In this document: positions 35,870 to 46,497 of the stretch, piece after piece
Position numbering within the stretch: the stretch's first letter is position 1
How the letters are laid out: each line of letters starts with the position of its first letter
DNA from: Sindora glabra
Lineage: Eukaryota; Streptophyta; Magnoliopsida; Fabales; Fabaceae
DNA length: 64,000 bases
Assembly (NCBI GenBank): GCA_020226215.1
Contig: CM035226.1
Coordinates: 62,147,455 to 62,211,454, forward strand
Direction of reading: 5' to 3'
Notes under the pieces: generated by a model
The model's database searches: none
Told to the model about the DNA's origin: nothing
The model's input: the letters and a program-made list of their open reading frames with translations, nothing else
Translations under genes and position numbers: made by a program

Positions 35870-37118
35870 CATGTAATGCAAGAGTTTCCAAATATATTCC
35901 TAGAAGATTTGTTCAGTTTACTACCTATCCGAGAAATAGAGTTTCATGTCAATGTTGTGTCTGGCACTAAACCTATTTTCATACCCCTATAGCATATGAT
36001 ACCTATAGAATTGGAGGAGTTAAAAGAACAACTACAAGATTTGATAGATAAAGGATTCATTTGCGCAAGCTCTTCACCTTTAGGAGCTTCGATTCTATTT
36101 GTAAAAAAAAAAGATGGATCAAGGCAGTTATGTATTGATTACCATCAATTAAGCAAGGTTAACATCAAGAATAAATATCCTATCCCTTGTATAAATGATT
36201 TGTTTGATCAATTGCAAGATGTCAAGTACTTTTTCAAGATAGATTTGCGCTTAAGATATCATCAATTGAATATTTTCAAGGATAACATTCCCAAAATAGC
36301 TTTCCAAACTTGATATGGTTGTTATGAATTCCTAGTTATGTCATTTGAAATGACAGATGCTCCAGTTATCTTTATAGATTTCATGAATTAAGTGTTCAAA
36401 CTATATTTAGACAAATTTGTGATAATTTTTATAGATAATATCCTAGTATATTCAAAAAGTGAAAAATAATATGTTTAGCATCTAAGAGAAATTTTACAAA
36501 CCCTATGAAGGCACCAATTATATGCTAAATTTTCAAAGTATGAATTATAAGCAACTAGTATGAAGTTTTTAGGGTATATGGTTTTATAAGAAGTCAAAGT
36601 TGATCCTTAAAAGATAGAGGCTATGAAAAATTAGCTAAGGAAAACCTTAGTTATAGAAATTGAAAGCTTTTTAGGATTAGCTGGGTATTACCAAAGATTC
36701 ATCAAAGACTTTTTCAAGGCATCTGCACTGGTGACTAAGTTAACAAGGAAAAGGGTGAAGTGTAAACAATTGGAAGCATGTGAAAATAGTTTCCAATAAC
36801 TAAAATCATGCTTGACATTGGCTCTAGTGTCAGCCTTACCTTCAGGAACTGGAGGATACATAGTGTATTATGATACACGGAGAGTGGGCCTCAAATGTGT
36901 TTTAATTCAACGTGGCAAAGTAATTGTGTATGCTTCTTGACAATTGAAGAGGCATGAACAAAATTATCTTACCTATGATCTTAAGATAGCAACAGTGATC
37001 TTTACTTTAGAAATTTGGAAACACTACTTATATGGTGAACCATGTGAGATTTATGGAGATTATAAAAGCTTAAATTACATTTTTAAACAAAAATATTTGA
37101 ATCTTAGGCAAAGAAAAT
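35870..37118 (+). pseudogene. Gypsy pol, RT and RNase H (left half of an interrupted element)
   Basis: The reading starts abruptly in the protease-RT linker (FPNIFLEDLFSLLP, EIEFHVNVVSGTKP). It runs through [22 protein letters not shown], then [32 protein letters not shown], and FIDNILVYSKSEK where the catalytic FIDD has an Asp-to-Asn change. RNase H follows (YLTYDLKIATVIFTLEIWKH near 36,960-37,020, YIFKQKYLNLRQRK at 37,115). Gag, protease and the 5' LTR are missing. It is cut after NLRQRK by the minus-strand element at 37,119-46,497 and resumes at 46,498. Stops at 36,313 and beyond make it non-functional. It resembles the Del-like copy at 4,190 but is a distinct, better preserved sequence. 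Confidence 0.75.
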
Positions 37119-38654
37119 GTGATGTGAACCCAATACAAACCTATTGTAGAGAACTTGTGAACAATTTGGAAATGCTGAAGATCATCCCAAAGATAAAAAA
37201 AATAAATAAATAAAAGGATACTCATGCCATGCTTTAGAAATAGGAAGTGATAAGTAATAGATTTAAACACCACAAAGGATGAACCTTTTAGTAAGTCTTA
37301 GAATTCTTACTAAAATCTAAGAGAAAAAACTCATCTCAAAATCTAATCTCAGATTAATTATATAAGAGTTACGTTTAATGAGGAACAAGTTTCCTTATAT
37401 AACTAGAAATGAAAATAGGTTAATTAGACATAAATAGGCCTAAAATTAGCACACTAGTTAAGCCATTAATTTTTTCAAAATAAAATGCTAAAAAAATGAT
37501 AGGCCAAACACACATAATTAATAATAGGCTTAAAAGTATTACAAAATAAGAAACAAGTAACAAGGCTCAAAATGGTCAAAATTTGCTTCAGCTTGCAAAT
37601 AGTCAAATATGGTATTTGATTATAAGCATGCAAAGATAATGCTAAGCCTAATAGTCAAACTCTAAGCTTGTTAGTCGATTATCATATATGACTACTGATC
37701 TTCTTTTGGCTAAATACACATAAACCGCTTGTGAAATTCTTCCATGTCTTCTTCTCATGCTCCCAAGCTCCTTGAATGGGTCCTTGAAGGAAATTTTTCA
37801 TCCTTTTAGCCTTATTTCTTATGATTGGCCTTTCTAGTAATTGTAAATGCTTTTCCATAGTCCTCAAGATCAGTGTAGTTGGAATCGTACGATTTGCAAT
37901 TCAAATTGCACGATTCGATCCGATGCAGAAAGAAAACGATGCGAATCTTCAAACGAATTGCCGATACTTTTGAATCGGTGCGATTCGGTAATGAATTGTG
38001 CATGAACCGCACAAATTGCGTCGGAAAATCGAATCGAACAACTGAATCGGTCGCGTCTCTGTTTTTTGGCGAAGGTGGCTGATGCGAAGGAGGGAAGCTG
38101 GAGCAATCTAGCAAATCGGGTTGCCAACAGAACTCAACCCGGGTTCTGCGCGACCCAAATAAGCCCAATTATTTTAGAAAAAGGATCAGAAGCGGTTTTA
38201 TAGTGCCGTAAACAATTTTAAAACTTTTAAAACATAACTCAGAAACAAACCCTTTTCAGAATCACGTAACCCTCACCCTGCCCATCTTTAAAAAGCCTTT
38301 ATAGTGCCGTAAATCTTCACACAGTGCCGTAACTCCCTTTAAAACCTTCAAGCTTTAGCAGCCGTGAGTGGCCCCCAAATTCTCAATCCTCTTTTCAAGA
38401 CAAGGTTACAGAAAAAGACAAGAAAATATGAAGATGTGAATTTATGATATTAGACAAGTATTATATTTCTTGACTTGAATTTATGATTTTTCATTATGAA
38501 TGCTTATATCTTGTTATAAATAGGATAATATATACTATTTTTATATATTTTATGAATTTTACTAATTCACGATTTGCTTCGATTCACGATTCAAAATTTT
38601 AATCCATTGATTCGCGATACGATTCACGATTCGATAACAATGCTCAAGATCACA
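37119..38654 (-). repeat. 3' LTR of the minus-strand gypsy (carries an insertion)
   Basis: It aligns with the LTR at 45,766-46,497 throughout: 'gaacttg-gaacaat', 'aagccattaatt', 'aaacaagtaacaaggctcaa' and 'cttgaa-gggtccttgaagg' appear in both. The reading MEKHLQLLERPIIRNKAKRM near 37,860-37,790 parallels KEHLHLSNRPIIKNKSKKIK in the other LTR and looks like the polyprotein tail (family motif GPxTRSRAKK). It is split at 37,873-38,642 by the Mutator-like insertion, leaving only about a dozen LTR bases beyond it. Confidence 0.7.
37873..38642. mobile_element. Mutator-like or Pack-type element, 770 bp
   Basis: It is flanked by a perfect 10-bp duplication CTCAAGATCA (37,863-37,872 and 38,643-38,652), within the size range for Mutator-like elements. 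Both ends are built of GATTCG/CGATTCACG-type motifs in opposite orientation and give imperfect inverted termini (left GTGTAGTTGGAATCGTACGA; complement of right CATTGTTATCGAATCGTGA). The interior 37,880-38,170 is much richer in G and C than its surroundings and open in several frames on both strands. The part 38,195-38,340 has three 'agtgccgtaa' motifs. No transposase was seen. Captured host sequence is possible but unproven. Confidence 0.6.
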
Positions 38655-40090
38655 TAATCCCTCCTTTTTTGAAAAGGATTTGTCTTCAAATTTGAACCTA
38701 CATCAAATGGGGAAGATAATAGCACTAACACTATACTTACCAAGAAGATGTAGCTTGCAAGCTCATGCACTTGGAAAGGATTATTTCTTCTTAGATGTAA
38801 TTTAGATTTCATTTGAGTTGAAAAATTTTCTTTTCTCATATGCACCCAAACCAAGTCACTTGGTTTAAACATAATCTTTTTTCACCCTTTATTTGGTTAT
38901 AAGGCATATTAGGTTGTCTTTTTTTCAATGTTAGCCTTCATTTGCTTATACAACTTTTTAATTAATTCTGCTTTCCTTTTTCCATCTAAACTAGAATATT
39001 CATCATTAGGTAATGGTAATAAATCCAAAGGAATTAGTGGATTAAAACCATATACAATTACAAATAGGGAAAATTAGGTAGCAAGATAAACATATTCATT
39101 ATATGCAAACTTAACATGAAACAAATAATCCTCCTATTTTTTCAATTCGTTTGAATAATAGAGCACAACAAAGTAGTCAAAGTTCTATTTACTATCTCAA
39201 TTTGTCCATTGCTTGTGGATAACTAATTTTTGAAAACAACAACTTGGTTCCTAACTTACTCTATAGGACTGTCTAAAAGTAGTTCAAGAACTTTACATCT
39301 CGATCTAAAATAATGCTTCCTGACACTCCATGTAGTTTTACTACTTTAAATAATAGATATGTTATGTTTATTGTATGTCTTATGGCACCATATGAAATGA
39401 GCTATATTTGAAAACTTATTAACAATAACAAACATAGAATCTTTTCCTTTCTTGGACCTTAATCCTAAAACAAAATCCATGAAAATGTTAGTCAAGGTTC
39501 ATTAGGAATGGGGAGTGAGGTATATAAACCACGTGGCATCATTCTAAACCTAGCTTCCCTGCAAGTAATACAATTAGTACAAAGTTTTTCAATATTATGG
39601 TTCATATTTAGCCAAAAGAAATGCTAATACAAAATATCTAAAGTTTGTCTAATGCTAAAATGATCTATCAATCCTCTACCATAAACTTTTCTAACAACCA
39701 AATCTCTAAAAAAATATTCATGGGCACATATAATTTATTTTCTTTGAATAAAAATCCATCATACTTATAGAATTTCTCAAAAGCTTTTTTTCACAAACTT
39801 GAAAAATAGTGGAAAAGTCATCATCATTTCCATACAAGTCCTTTATATGCTTTAAATCCCAATAATTTAGATTGCAAGGTAGAGATAAGAAGATACTTTC
39901 AAGATAATGCTTTGGCAACTACATTATCTTTAGCTTGTTTATAGTGAATGGAATATGAAAATGAATCAATAAATTTCATCTACTTTGCATGCCTCCTATT
40001 CAATTTTCTTTTGCTTTTTAAATGCTTTAAGGCTTCATGATTAGTATAAATGATAAACTCTTTTGGACATAAGAAGTGTTGCTATGTCTC
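38624..40090 (-). pseudogene. Integrase of the minus-strand gypsy
   Basis: From high to low coordinates: the LGFKHIKDLY-like linker at 39,918-39,718 (NYWDLKHIKDLYGNDDDFST, then CEKK...DFYSKKINYMCP), a degenerate catalytic core across about 39,600-39,000, and the C-terminal part at 38,872-38,690 (FKPSDLVWVHMRKENFSTQ, then SSPFDVGSNLKTNPFQ). The last motif is the usual end of a large plant gypsy polyprotein family before the polypurine tract. The core is badly broken, and I could place the catalytic acids only approximately. Integrase would insert the cDNA into the genome. Confidence 0.65.
38655..38670 (-). promoter_or_regulatory. Polypurine tract of the minus-strand gypsy
   Basis: On the minus strand AAAAAAGGAGGGATTA stands immediately before the LTR start TGTGATCTTGAG. 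This is the expected plus-strand primer and fixes the inner edge of the 3' LTR. Confidence 0.65.
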
Positions 40091-40091
40091 C

Positions 40092-40500
40092 AAAGCCTAA
40101 ACTAAATCATAGGGCTCTTTATCACTACAGGATAGTTGAGAGTTGTTTCATTTAGCTTTTTACTAAAATAAGCAATGGGCCTCTTTTCTTGCAATAACAT
40201 AACTCTGATACCTATACTTAAGGCATCATATTCAAGTTCAAAAGTTTTAGTTAAATTAGGAAGAGCAAGTAAAGTTGAAGAACTCAATCTTTCCTTTAAT
40301 AAGTTAAAAGTTTTTTCTTACTTTCCTCCCTAATGAAAATTCATATTTTTCTTAACTAATTTATTCAAAGGTGTAGTTAGGATGCTAAAATCCTTCATAG
40401 ATTTCCTATAAAAGCTAGTAACCCATGAAAATATCTGACCTTATTAGCCCGTATAGGAGTAGGCCACTCCCTAATTACTTCAATTTTTTTTCTTATCCAT
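40092..40500 (-). pseudogene. RNase H and RT remnant of the minus-strand gypsy
   Basis: At 40,287-40,102 the reading gives LLALPNLTKTFELEYDALSI then RVMLLQEKRPIAYFSKKLNE, the family RNase H start (family: PVLALPDFSKTFEL-CDAS). Upstream, at about 40,480-40,330, is EVIREWPTPIRANKVR and KSMKDFSILTTPLNKLVKK, the RT thumb. The fingers and palm with the YIDD/FIDD box are absent: the sequence passes from QRQVKEL (about 40,520) straight to EVIREWPTP. This is an internal deletion of about 600-700 bases relative to family members. Confidence 0.7.
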
Positions 40501-40519
40501 TTCAGTTCCTTTACTTGCC

Positions 40520-41500
40520 TTTAGATCTTTTTAGCTATCTCTAAATTTGTCTTATACATAGAATGGTTTAAAATGGAAGCATATAGGATGAAGTCAATAT
40601 GATGTGGTTCTTGCTTCTTGCTATGCCTTTATGTAATCCTCATCCATGATAGGTAGAATTGAATGTTTGAAATCAAACATGCTTAATTCTAGTCTTCGGT
40701 GGCAATACTCTTGGACCATTTTTAGGGAATACTTTTTCAAATTCCTACAAAAGAGATTGAATAGTACTAGTTAAAAGAAGGTTTTCTTGGTTGGTGTTCA
40801 TGTAGGCTTCTTTGTACAAAAGTATAAATATTAGCCTAGAATCATAGTGTGCATTCCTTCCATAACTCATTTTTGCAAACACATTCAACTTTCCTCTATT
40901 TTGTTTTGAACATTCACCTTCCTTATTTTCCTTTTCTTTTTCTTCTTTTAAGCTTTCTTTGTTTTTCTCAATCTCATTCTTTTTCACACTCTTGTACTCT
41001 TTTCCCTTTTTTTCCTTTTTTTGCATTTTAATTTGATTTTCATGTATTTCTTTTGGTAACAAAGGTAAGAGAGTTACTTTTCTACTTTTCATTTTAAAAC
41101 TATATCAATTAGAGATTCCATCATGGACAACTTTTCTATCAAATTACCATGATTTCCTAAGTAACAAATAACATGAATGTATGGGAATCATATCACATAA
41201 CACCTCACCATAGTACCTACTAATAGTAAATGTAATCAATATTTAATCATCCTGACCTTTCCACTATCATATAACCATTGTAGCTTGTAAAGAGTGAGGG
41301 GTTTTAAGGTAAGTAAGCTCAATTTGTTTTCAATGATGGTGTTAGCTACATTTGCATAACTACCATTACTAATGATTACATTACAAATCTTTCCTATAAC
41401 TTGATATTAAGTATGGAAAATATACTGCCTTTAATTTTCATTTTCTTCCTTGACTTAATCATTCAATGCTTTTTTAACCACCAAGGTATCCTTATCCATA
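40520..41500 (-). pseudogene. Protease end and protease-RT linker of the minus-strand gypsy
   Basis: An open frame at 41,092-40,745 (KSRKVTLLPLLPKEIHENQI, then a Lys/Glu-rich stretch) matches the charged linker between protease and RT in this family (family: VVLxPLSPKEVxEDQ). Before it, GNHGNLIEKLSMMESLIDI corresponds to the protease C-terminus (family: LGRPWQYDRKVTHDG). After it, HIDFILYASILNHSMYKTN leads into RT (family: HQIDLIPGASLPN). The protease active-site D(S/T)G was not found, so that part is lost or diverged. Confidence 0.6.
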
Positions 41501-41589
41501 GCACCTTCAAATCCTTCACCATTTTTTTTATGTAAGATCTTCATATTCACTTATGAATTATACTTCTCTATCTTTTCTTACCATCATTA

Positions 41590-42660
41590 CTATTTTGTTA
41601 GGACATTCACTAACAATATAACCATGACCTAAACACTTAGAGCATTGGATATTCACATGCTTTTAAGGCATATCAGTTTTTCTCTTGCCTTTAAGTTCTT
41701 CTTCCTTAGGTTTTAATGATGATTCCACTTTATGTTTAATAGCTTTGTCCTTTTTTTTTCCTCAACTTTTTTATCCCAAGGCTTTCATGAAGCATAAGAA
41801 CCATGACTATATTTAGAAGAATTTTTCTTTGAATTATTTTTCCACCTTTATAACTATATGTATCATCTTTTCTAACTTCAGATAATGTTAAAACTTCATG
41901 ATATTGACAATGTCTCTATTCAGCTTGTAGAGAAATCTAGTTATAGTAGCTTTTTTATCTTCTTCTACATTGGCTCTAATTATAATAATCTCCTTTTCTT
42001 TGTGGTAGTCTTTCATAATCTTGAACCCTTGAGTGAGGTGTTACAATCTTTGCTACAATTCTCTATAGTAATGGATTGGAATAAATTTCTTTTATATCAC
42101 AAGCTTTAACTTTTCCTAAGTTCTAATAGGTTTTTTATAGTTTCTTAAGACATTAGTCATAAACTGATTTTACCAAATAATAGTATAATCGGTAAACTCA
42201 ATAATGACAAGCTTAATTTTCCTTTCTTCAAAATAATTATGGCGATTAAAGATCAATTCTATCTTCTATTCCTACTTTAAAAAAGCCTTTAGATTATTTT
42301 TGCCCTGGCATGAAGGAATTTTCATCTTGATATTATTAAGTATTGACTTGATCTCTTTTTCTCATATTTTTCCATTCACCTCTTTTTCTTTCATTTCTTT
42401 CAGACTTCTGAGATTGTTCATTTCCTTCATCATTACTACCAACTTCTTCATCATCAAAATTTTTTTCATCTTGCCTACTCTCTCTCTCTCCTCTCTTTCC
42501 TGTTTCTTTCTTTATCATGATGTTATCTTGAAGGTTGTTCACTTTCAACTCTCCTAAGTTTATTTTTGACTTCACCAAATCCGAAATTCATCCCTTCAAT
42601 TTGTTGTTGTATGATCCTAAACATTGAGCCAATGTCATTGTTCATACTTACTCTCAATAT
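41590..42660 (-). pseudogene. gag of the minus-strand gypsy, with CCHC knuckle
   Basis: From the N-terminus at about 42,640: NNDIGSMFRIIQQQIEGMNF, then an Arg/Glu-rich segment (42,578-42,336). The Retrotrans_gag core follows at about 42,260-41,880 (KIELIFNRHNYFEERKIKLV, IEFTDYTIIW, IIIRANVEEDKKATITRFLY, LNRDIVNIM). An intact zinc knuckle C-SK-C-LGHG-H-type lies at 41,660-41,610 (IQCSKCLGHGYIVSECP; CX2C...HX4C). Frame breaks are present. Gag would bind and package the element RNA. A solo LTR is inserted just upstream. Confidence 0.7.
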
Positions 42661-42673
42661 TGTATATATAAAT

Positions 42674-43299
42674 TGTTGGGAATTTGGATTATCACATGCA
42701 GCGGAAATTCAAAATTTGTTTCGAATTCTACCTAGAATCCATGCAAAAAGTATAAATCAATGATTAGAGTTTTACTTATTGGGTACTCGTGTTTCTACTG
42801 ATCAAAACTTGAGAGCGGATGAATCAAATGCTAGCTGGAAGGTACAATGTCTCTACGGTATCCACACGAAGTGAACAACGACCTTTTACTTTTCACGAAT
42901 CTGTTAGGATGCGTTTTTCTCTCTAGGATTTAGGATTGGATGTTTTCTGAGTGATTTAGGGTTTTATGGAAGCTGATGAACGTATATTAAAAGTGCTGCC
43001 CTCAAGCCTCATTTTATAGAACTTAGGCAAGCCACAATCCTAATCCTACTAAGATAATGCTTTCAAAATTCTAATTACACTTAACAACTCATCTTATCCT
43101 TATCTTAAAGATAATGAGGAGATATAGGACTTATCTATTAATTATCTAATATTATCTCATAATATAAATATCTTAATATTAGATAATTACATATAGTTAT
43201 CAAATATCAAAATAATATTATTTCATAATATATTTATCTAATATCTGATAACGTAATTATTTGATATTACTTTAATATTAAATAATATCACATAATATT

Positions 43300-43343
<44 letters not shown>

Positions 43344-44412
43344 CGTGAACAACATATTATTATTTTTAATAATAATATATATGCACGAAAATAAGTCCAA
43401 TTAATTGGATATTAATATAATTAAAGTCCAATTAATTATTGTCTTATTCTTATTCCTTTTGTGTGACTCTGTAGGTTCTTACTACGTTGACAATGATTAT
43501 TATTACGTCATAGAAAGTGAGCGGTATCTAACAATATATCACTGCCACTCAAGTAGTAAGAATGTCTGTGATTTGACATCTACCTAATACATGATTAACA
43601 TTTTGTATCATAATCCCTTTTGTAATAATATTCAAATTGAACTGGAGGTATGGAGTGTCATCTTCGTCAATGTTCAATTTATATTTCTTGATATTGAGTA
43701 GACTTTAAAACAAATGATCAATATCACATATTGATTCATTTGCCTTTTGTAATAATATTCAAATTGAATTGGAGGTATGGAGTGTGTCATCCTCGTCAAT
43801 GCATGGATTCATTTGACCATGCATTTCTAAGTCTCATTCAATTAAGGGGTCCAAGGATATATCTCTTTTATAAGAGTAACAATTCCATCTACATCACTCA
43901 CTTCCCTTTACATGATTCGTGACACACCTAATCAACGTCCTACTTGTCATCCAGATTAAAGGTGACATAAGACGACATTAAAGTGAGTAACCCCTTATGT
44001 AGGAAACCGTAGTGACTTCAGGTCAAATGACTATATGCAATTGTGACCATATGAGAATTACTAATGACACAAGTCTTATCCATGCAATATTCTCATATTG
44101 GGTCAGTCCAGTACATCTGTTCATTAACAATGTACTCATATATTGACTCGATATCACATATTCATGATTCATAATCATCAGTCACTATACATGCTAGTTT
44201 CGATGTACTATTACTATCCTTTTCGTAATAATACTTGACTAGGGGCATTTTAGAAATAATAAAACTAGTTCAGGGATAATTATTATATTAAATTATAAAT
44301 TGCGCAAAAATGAAAAATAAAATATAATAATTGTATTGCCTAAAATAAAACATAATACATTATGTATTATTTCAATCATTTATATAATTGGTTCCTAGGA
44401 CACACACTAATA
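42674..44412 (+). repeat. Solo LTR, about 1.74 kb, inside the minus-strand gypsy
   Basis: It starts TGTTGGGAATTTGG and ends ACACACTAATA. Flanks TAAAT (42,669-42,673) and TAAAC (44,413-44,417) form a 4/5 target duplication. Its right part resembles the repeat at 1-595. It contains an internal duplication around 43,620-43,680 and 43,745-43,800 ('cttttgtaataatattcaaa', 'ggaggtatggagtgt') and a (TA)n run at 43,302-43,341. No primer site, polypurine tract or coding sequence is present, so it is a solo LTR, possibly Copia-like by its start; the superfamily is uncertain. Confidence 0.55.
43302..43341. repeat. (TA)n microsatellite
   Basis: About 40 bases of uninterrupted TA, inside the solo LTR. Confidence 0.95.
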
Positions 44413-45750
44413 TAAACTTGTAAGAAATGGTTAGATAAAGAATATAATCTTATAAGAGGACATTTTTCACTTGATATAAAATGCATTTACTCTCATGTTT
44501 ACACTTTAACATAAGGTTTTTCCCTCAAATGAACTCAAACTTTTGTTTTTTACCCATTTTATCTTTTCCTTCTTGAGGTTTTTTAGGAATTAGGAAGATA
44601 TAATCAATAAAATTTGATAATTATAGCAATCAATTATCATAAATCAAACCCAAGGATTCAATAAAGGAATTTAAGAACAAGATTAAATGAAAAAGGAAAG
44701 GAAACAAAGACAAAATTAAAAACTCAATAGGAATTAAAGAAGTAAGAATAGAAACTAAAAACTAACAATGGAAGTTTGGAAAAAAATGAAAAAAGCAATG
44801 AAAAGTTTAGTTCAAAATAAGAAGTTCAATAAAAAGTGTAGAGCAAGTAATGACAAAACAACTTCTCTTGTCACACAAATTTTTTCAATTTTTCTTTTTA
44901 ATTTTCAACTTTTTTTTGTCTTTTTTATTATCCTTTTTTTAATCACTTCTGATTCTTTTGCTTTTGATTTACTTACTTTTTTTTTTTTGAATTAATCCCC
45001 TCAATTAAGTGTGTAATACTTTATGTTTGATGAAACAGGGGATATAAGACTACTATGGTTAACTATCTCAATTGTAGGAAGAGATTTGATTATAGTATGC
45101 AATTACCTCAAATTAGTTTTACTTCTGCCTTATTATATTCGAGTATGGCGATTGAATATACCAAGTTAGTGTGTTGGCATTTGACTAATATATTTAACTA
45201 TCAGAAGTCGGGTCACTTTTGCCTTTAAATAGTCAACTATTATACTCGACTATCATAAAATTGGTTGCTTTCCATTGAATACCTTATAAATTTTTTCACA
45301 ATATTCAAATACTATATTTGATTGTAATAAGTTGAAATTCCCAATTTTGAACTTTAATTAAATAGTTTCAAAGTACCTTTCTAACTTAAACCAAAGCACG
45401 AATTTGATAGAATTTCAAACACAAATTGATACTAAATTTTCAAGGATTGATGCATAAAAATGAAGGATAACAAGAACATAAAAATGGAATCAATAAGTAA
45501 TAATTTGGATTAACCTTGAAGAACAAGACAAGAATATAAGAACATCAACAATAAATTATGCAAAAATAGGGAGGAATTAAGCATAATTAACATAAAACGA
45601 GATAGAAAACTCATATTTGAATAGTAAAACATAGGATTTAATGAATTAGATCAATAAAACACAAAATCAAACATAAGAATTCAGCAAAATCAAATTGAAT
45701 TTGCAAAAAAACAAAATTAAACAAAGATAAATTTGAAAATTGGGAAATAA
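44413..45750 (-). other. Untranslated leader of the minus-strand gypsy
   Basis: This stretch lies between the primer-binding site and gag on the minus strand. It is non-coding, with long A/T runs (a T-rich block at 44,880-44,990) and further copies of the 'tcgactat'/'caaatac' quasi-palindromic motifs found in the LTR (45,135-45,330). The plus-strand frame at 44,768-44,995 is low-complexity and not credible as a gene. Confidence 0.5.
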
Positions 45751-45763
45751 GCTCTAATAACCA
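45751..45763 (-). promoter_or_regulatory. Primer-binding site of the minus-strand gypsy
   Basis: The complement reads TGGTTATTAGAGC, close to TGGTATCAGAGC (initiator-Met tRNA), two bases after the LTR end TTCATATCA. Confidence 0.6.
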
Positions 45764-45765
45764 AA

Positions 45766-46497
45766 TGATATGAATGCAATATGAACTCATTGTTGGGAAC
45801 TTGCAAACAATCCAAAAATGCTGAGGATAATCCTAAAGATAAAAAAAGTTGAAGGATATTCACACCATATTCTAGAAAAAGGGAGAAAGATAGTGATAAA
45901 TGATAGATTTAGATACCATAAAGAATGAATCTTTTCATAAGTCTTAGAGCTTTTGTTGAAACCTTAGAAAAAAGACTTATTTCAAATTTTGATCTCAAAT
46001 TAATTGTATGAAAATTGTGTTTAATGACAAGCAAGCCTCCTTATATAGTTAGAAATGAAAGTAGGCCTAAAATTATTATGCTAATTAAGCCATTAATTTG
46101 TCCAAAATAAAGTGTTAAAAAATGATAAGCCAAACATACATAATTAATAATGAGCCTAAGAGTCTTAAGGTGTAAGAAACAAGTAAACAAGGCTCAATAT
46201 GGCCAAAATATGCTTTAGCTTGTAGATAGTCGAATATGGTATTTGACTATAAGTAGCTAAAGACAAATGCTAAGCTTAATAGTCGAATATGGTATTTGAC
46301 TATGAGCAAGCAAAAATAAGCTTTAATTCTAATAGTCGACTATCGTATTCGACTATTGATCCATAAACTTCCTTTGTATGCTCTTTAATTGCTTGAATGA
46401 GTCCTTGAAGGCCCTTTTTTATCTTTTTAGACTTGTTCTTTATGATTGGCCTGTTTGATAAGTGTAAATGCTCTTTTATGGTCTTCAAGATCATCAT
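45766..46497 (-). repeat. 5' LTR of the minus-strand gypsy
   Basis: It is the counterpart of 37,119-38,654 without the insertion. It carries three quasi-palindromic 22-mers of the form AGTCGA-TAYSGTATT-GACTA at 46,228, 46,281 and 46,334, and the same polyprotein-tail reading as the other LTR (46,497-46,300). The LTR is adjacent to the primer-binding site on its left and to the resumed host gypsy on its right. Confidence 0.7.

Larger units (their letters stand above)
37119..46497 (-). mobile_element. Minus-strand Ty3/gypsy element nested in another gypsy
   Basis: Two direct repeats of about 730 bp (37,119-38,654, which includes a 770-bp insertion, and 45,766-46,497) serve as LTRs and look roughly three-quarters identical by eye. 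On the minus strand a Met-tRNA primer site, gag, zinc knuckle, protease linker, RNase H, integrase and polypurine tract lie in standard order. The flanks share AAAAT (37,114-37,118 and 46,498-46,502), and removing the element rejoins the host gypsy at NLRQR/W. The RT palm is deleted and stops are frequent, so the element is dead. It has itself received a Mutator-like insertion and a solo LTR. Confidence 0.8.

Noticed and set aside
35607..35891. Minus-strand 94-codon frame rich in Phe
   Set aside because: It reads through the subterminal repeats of the CACTA-type terminus.
44768..44995. 75-codon plus-strand frame with a hydrophobic C-terminus
   Set aside because: Low-complexity T-rich sequence in the leader of the minus-strand gypsy; no promoter or similarity.
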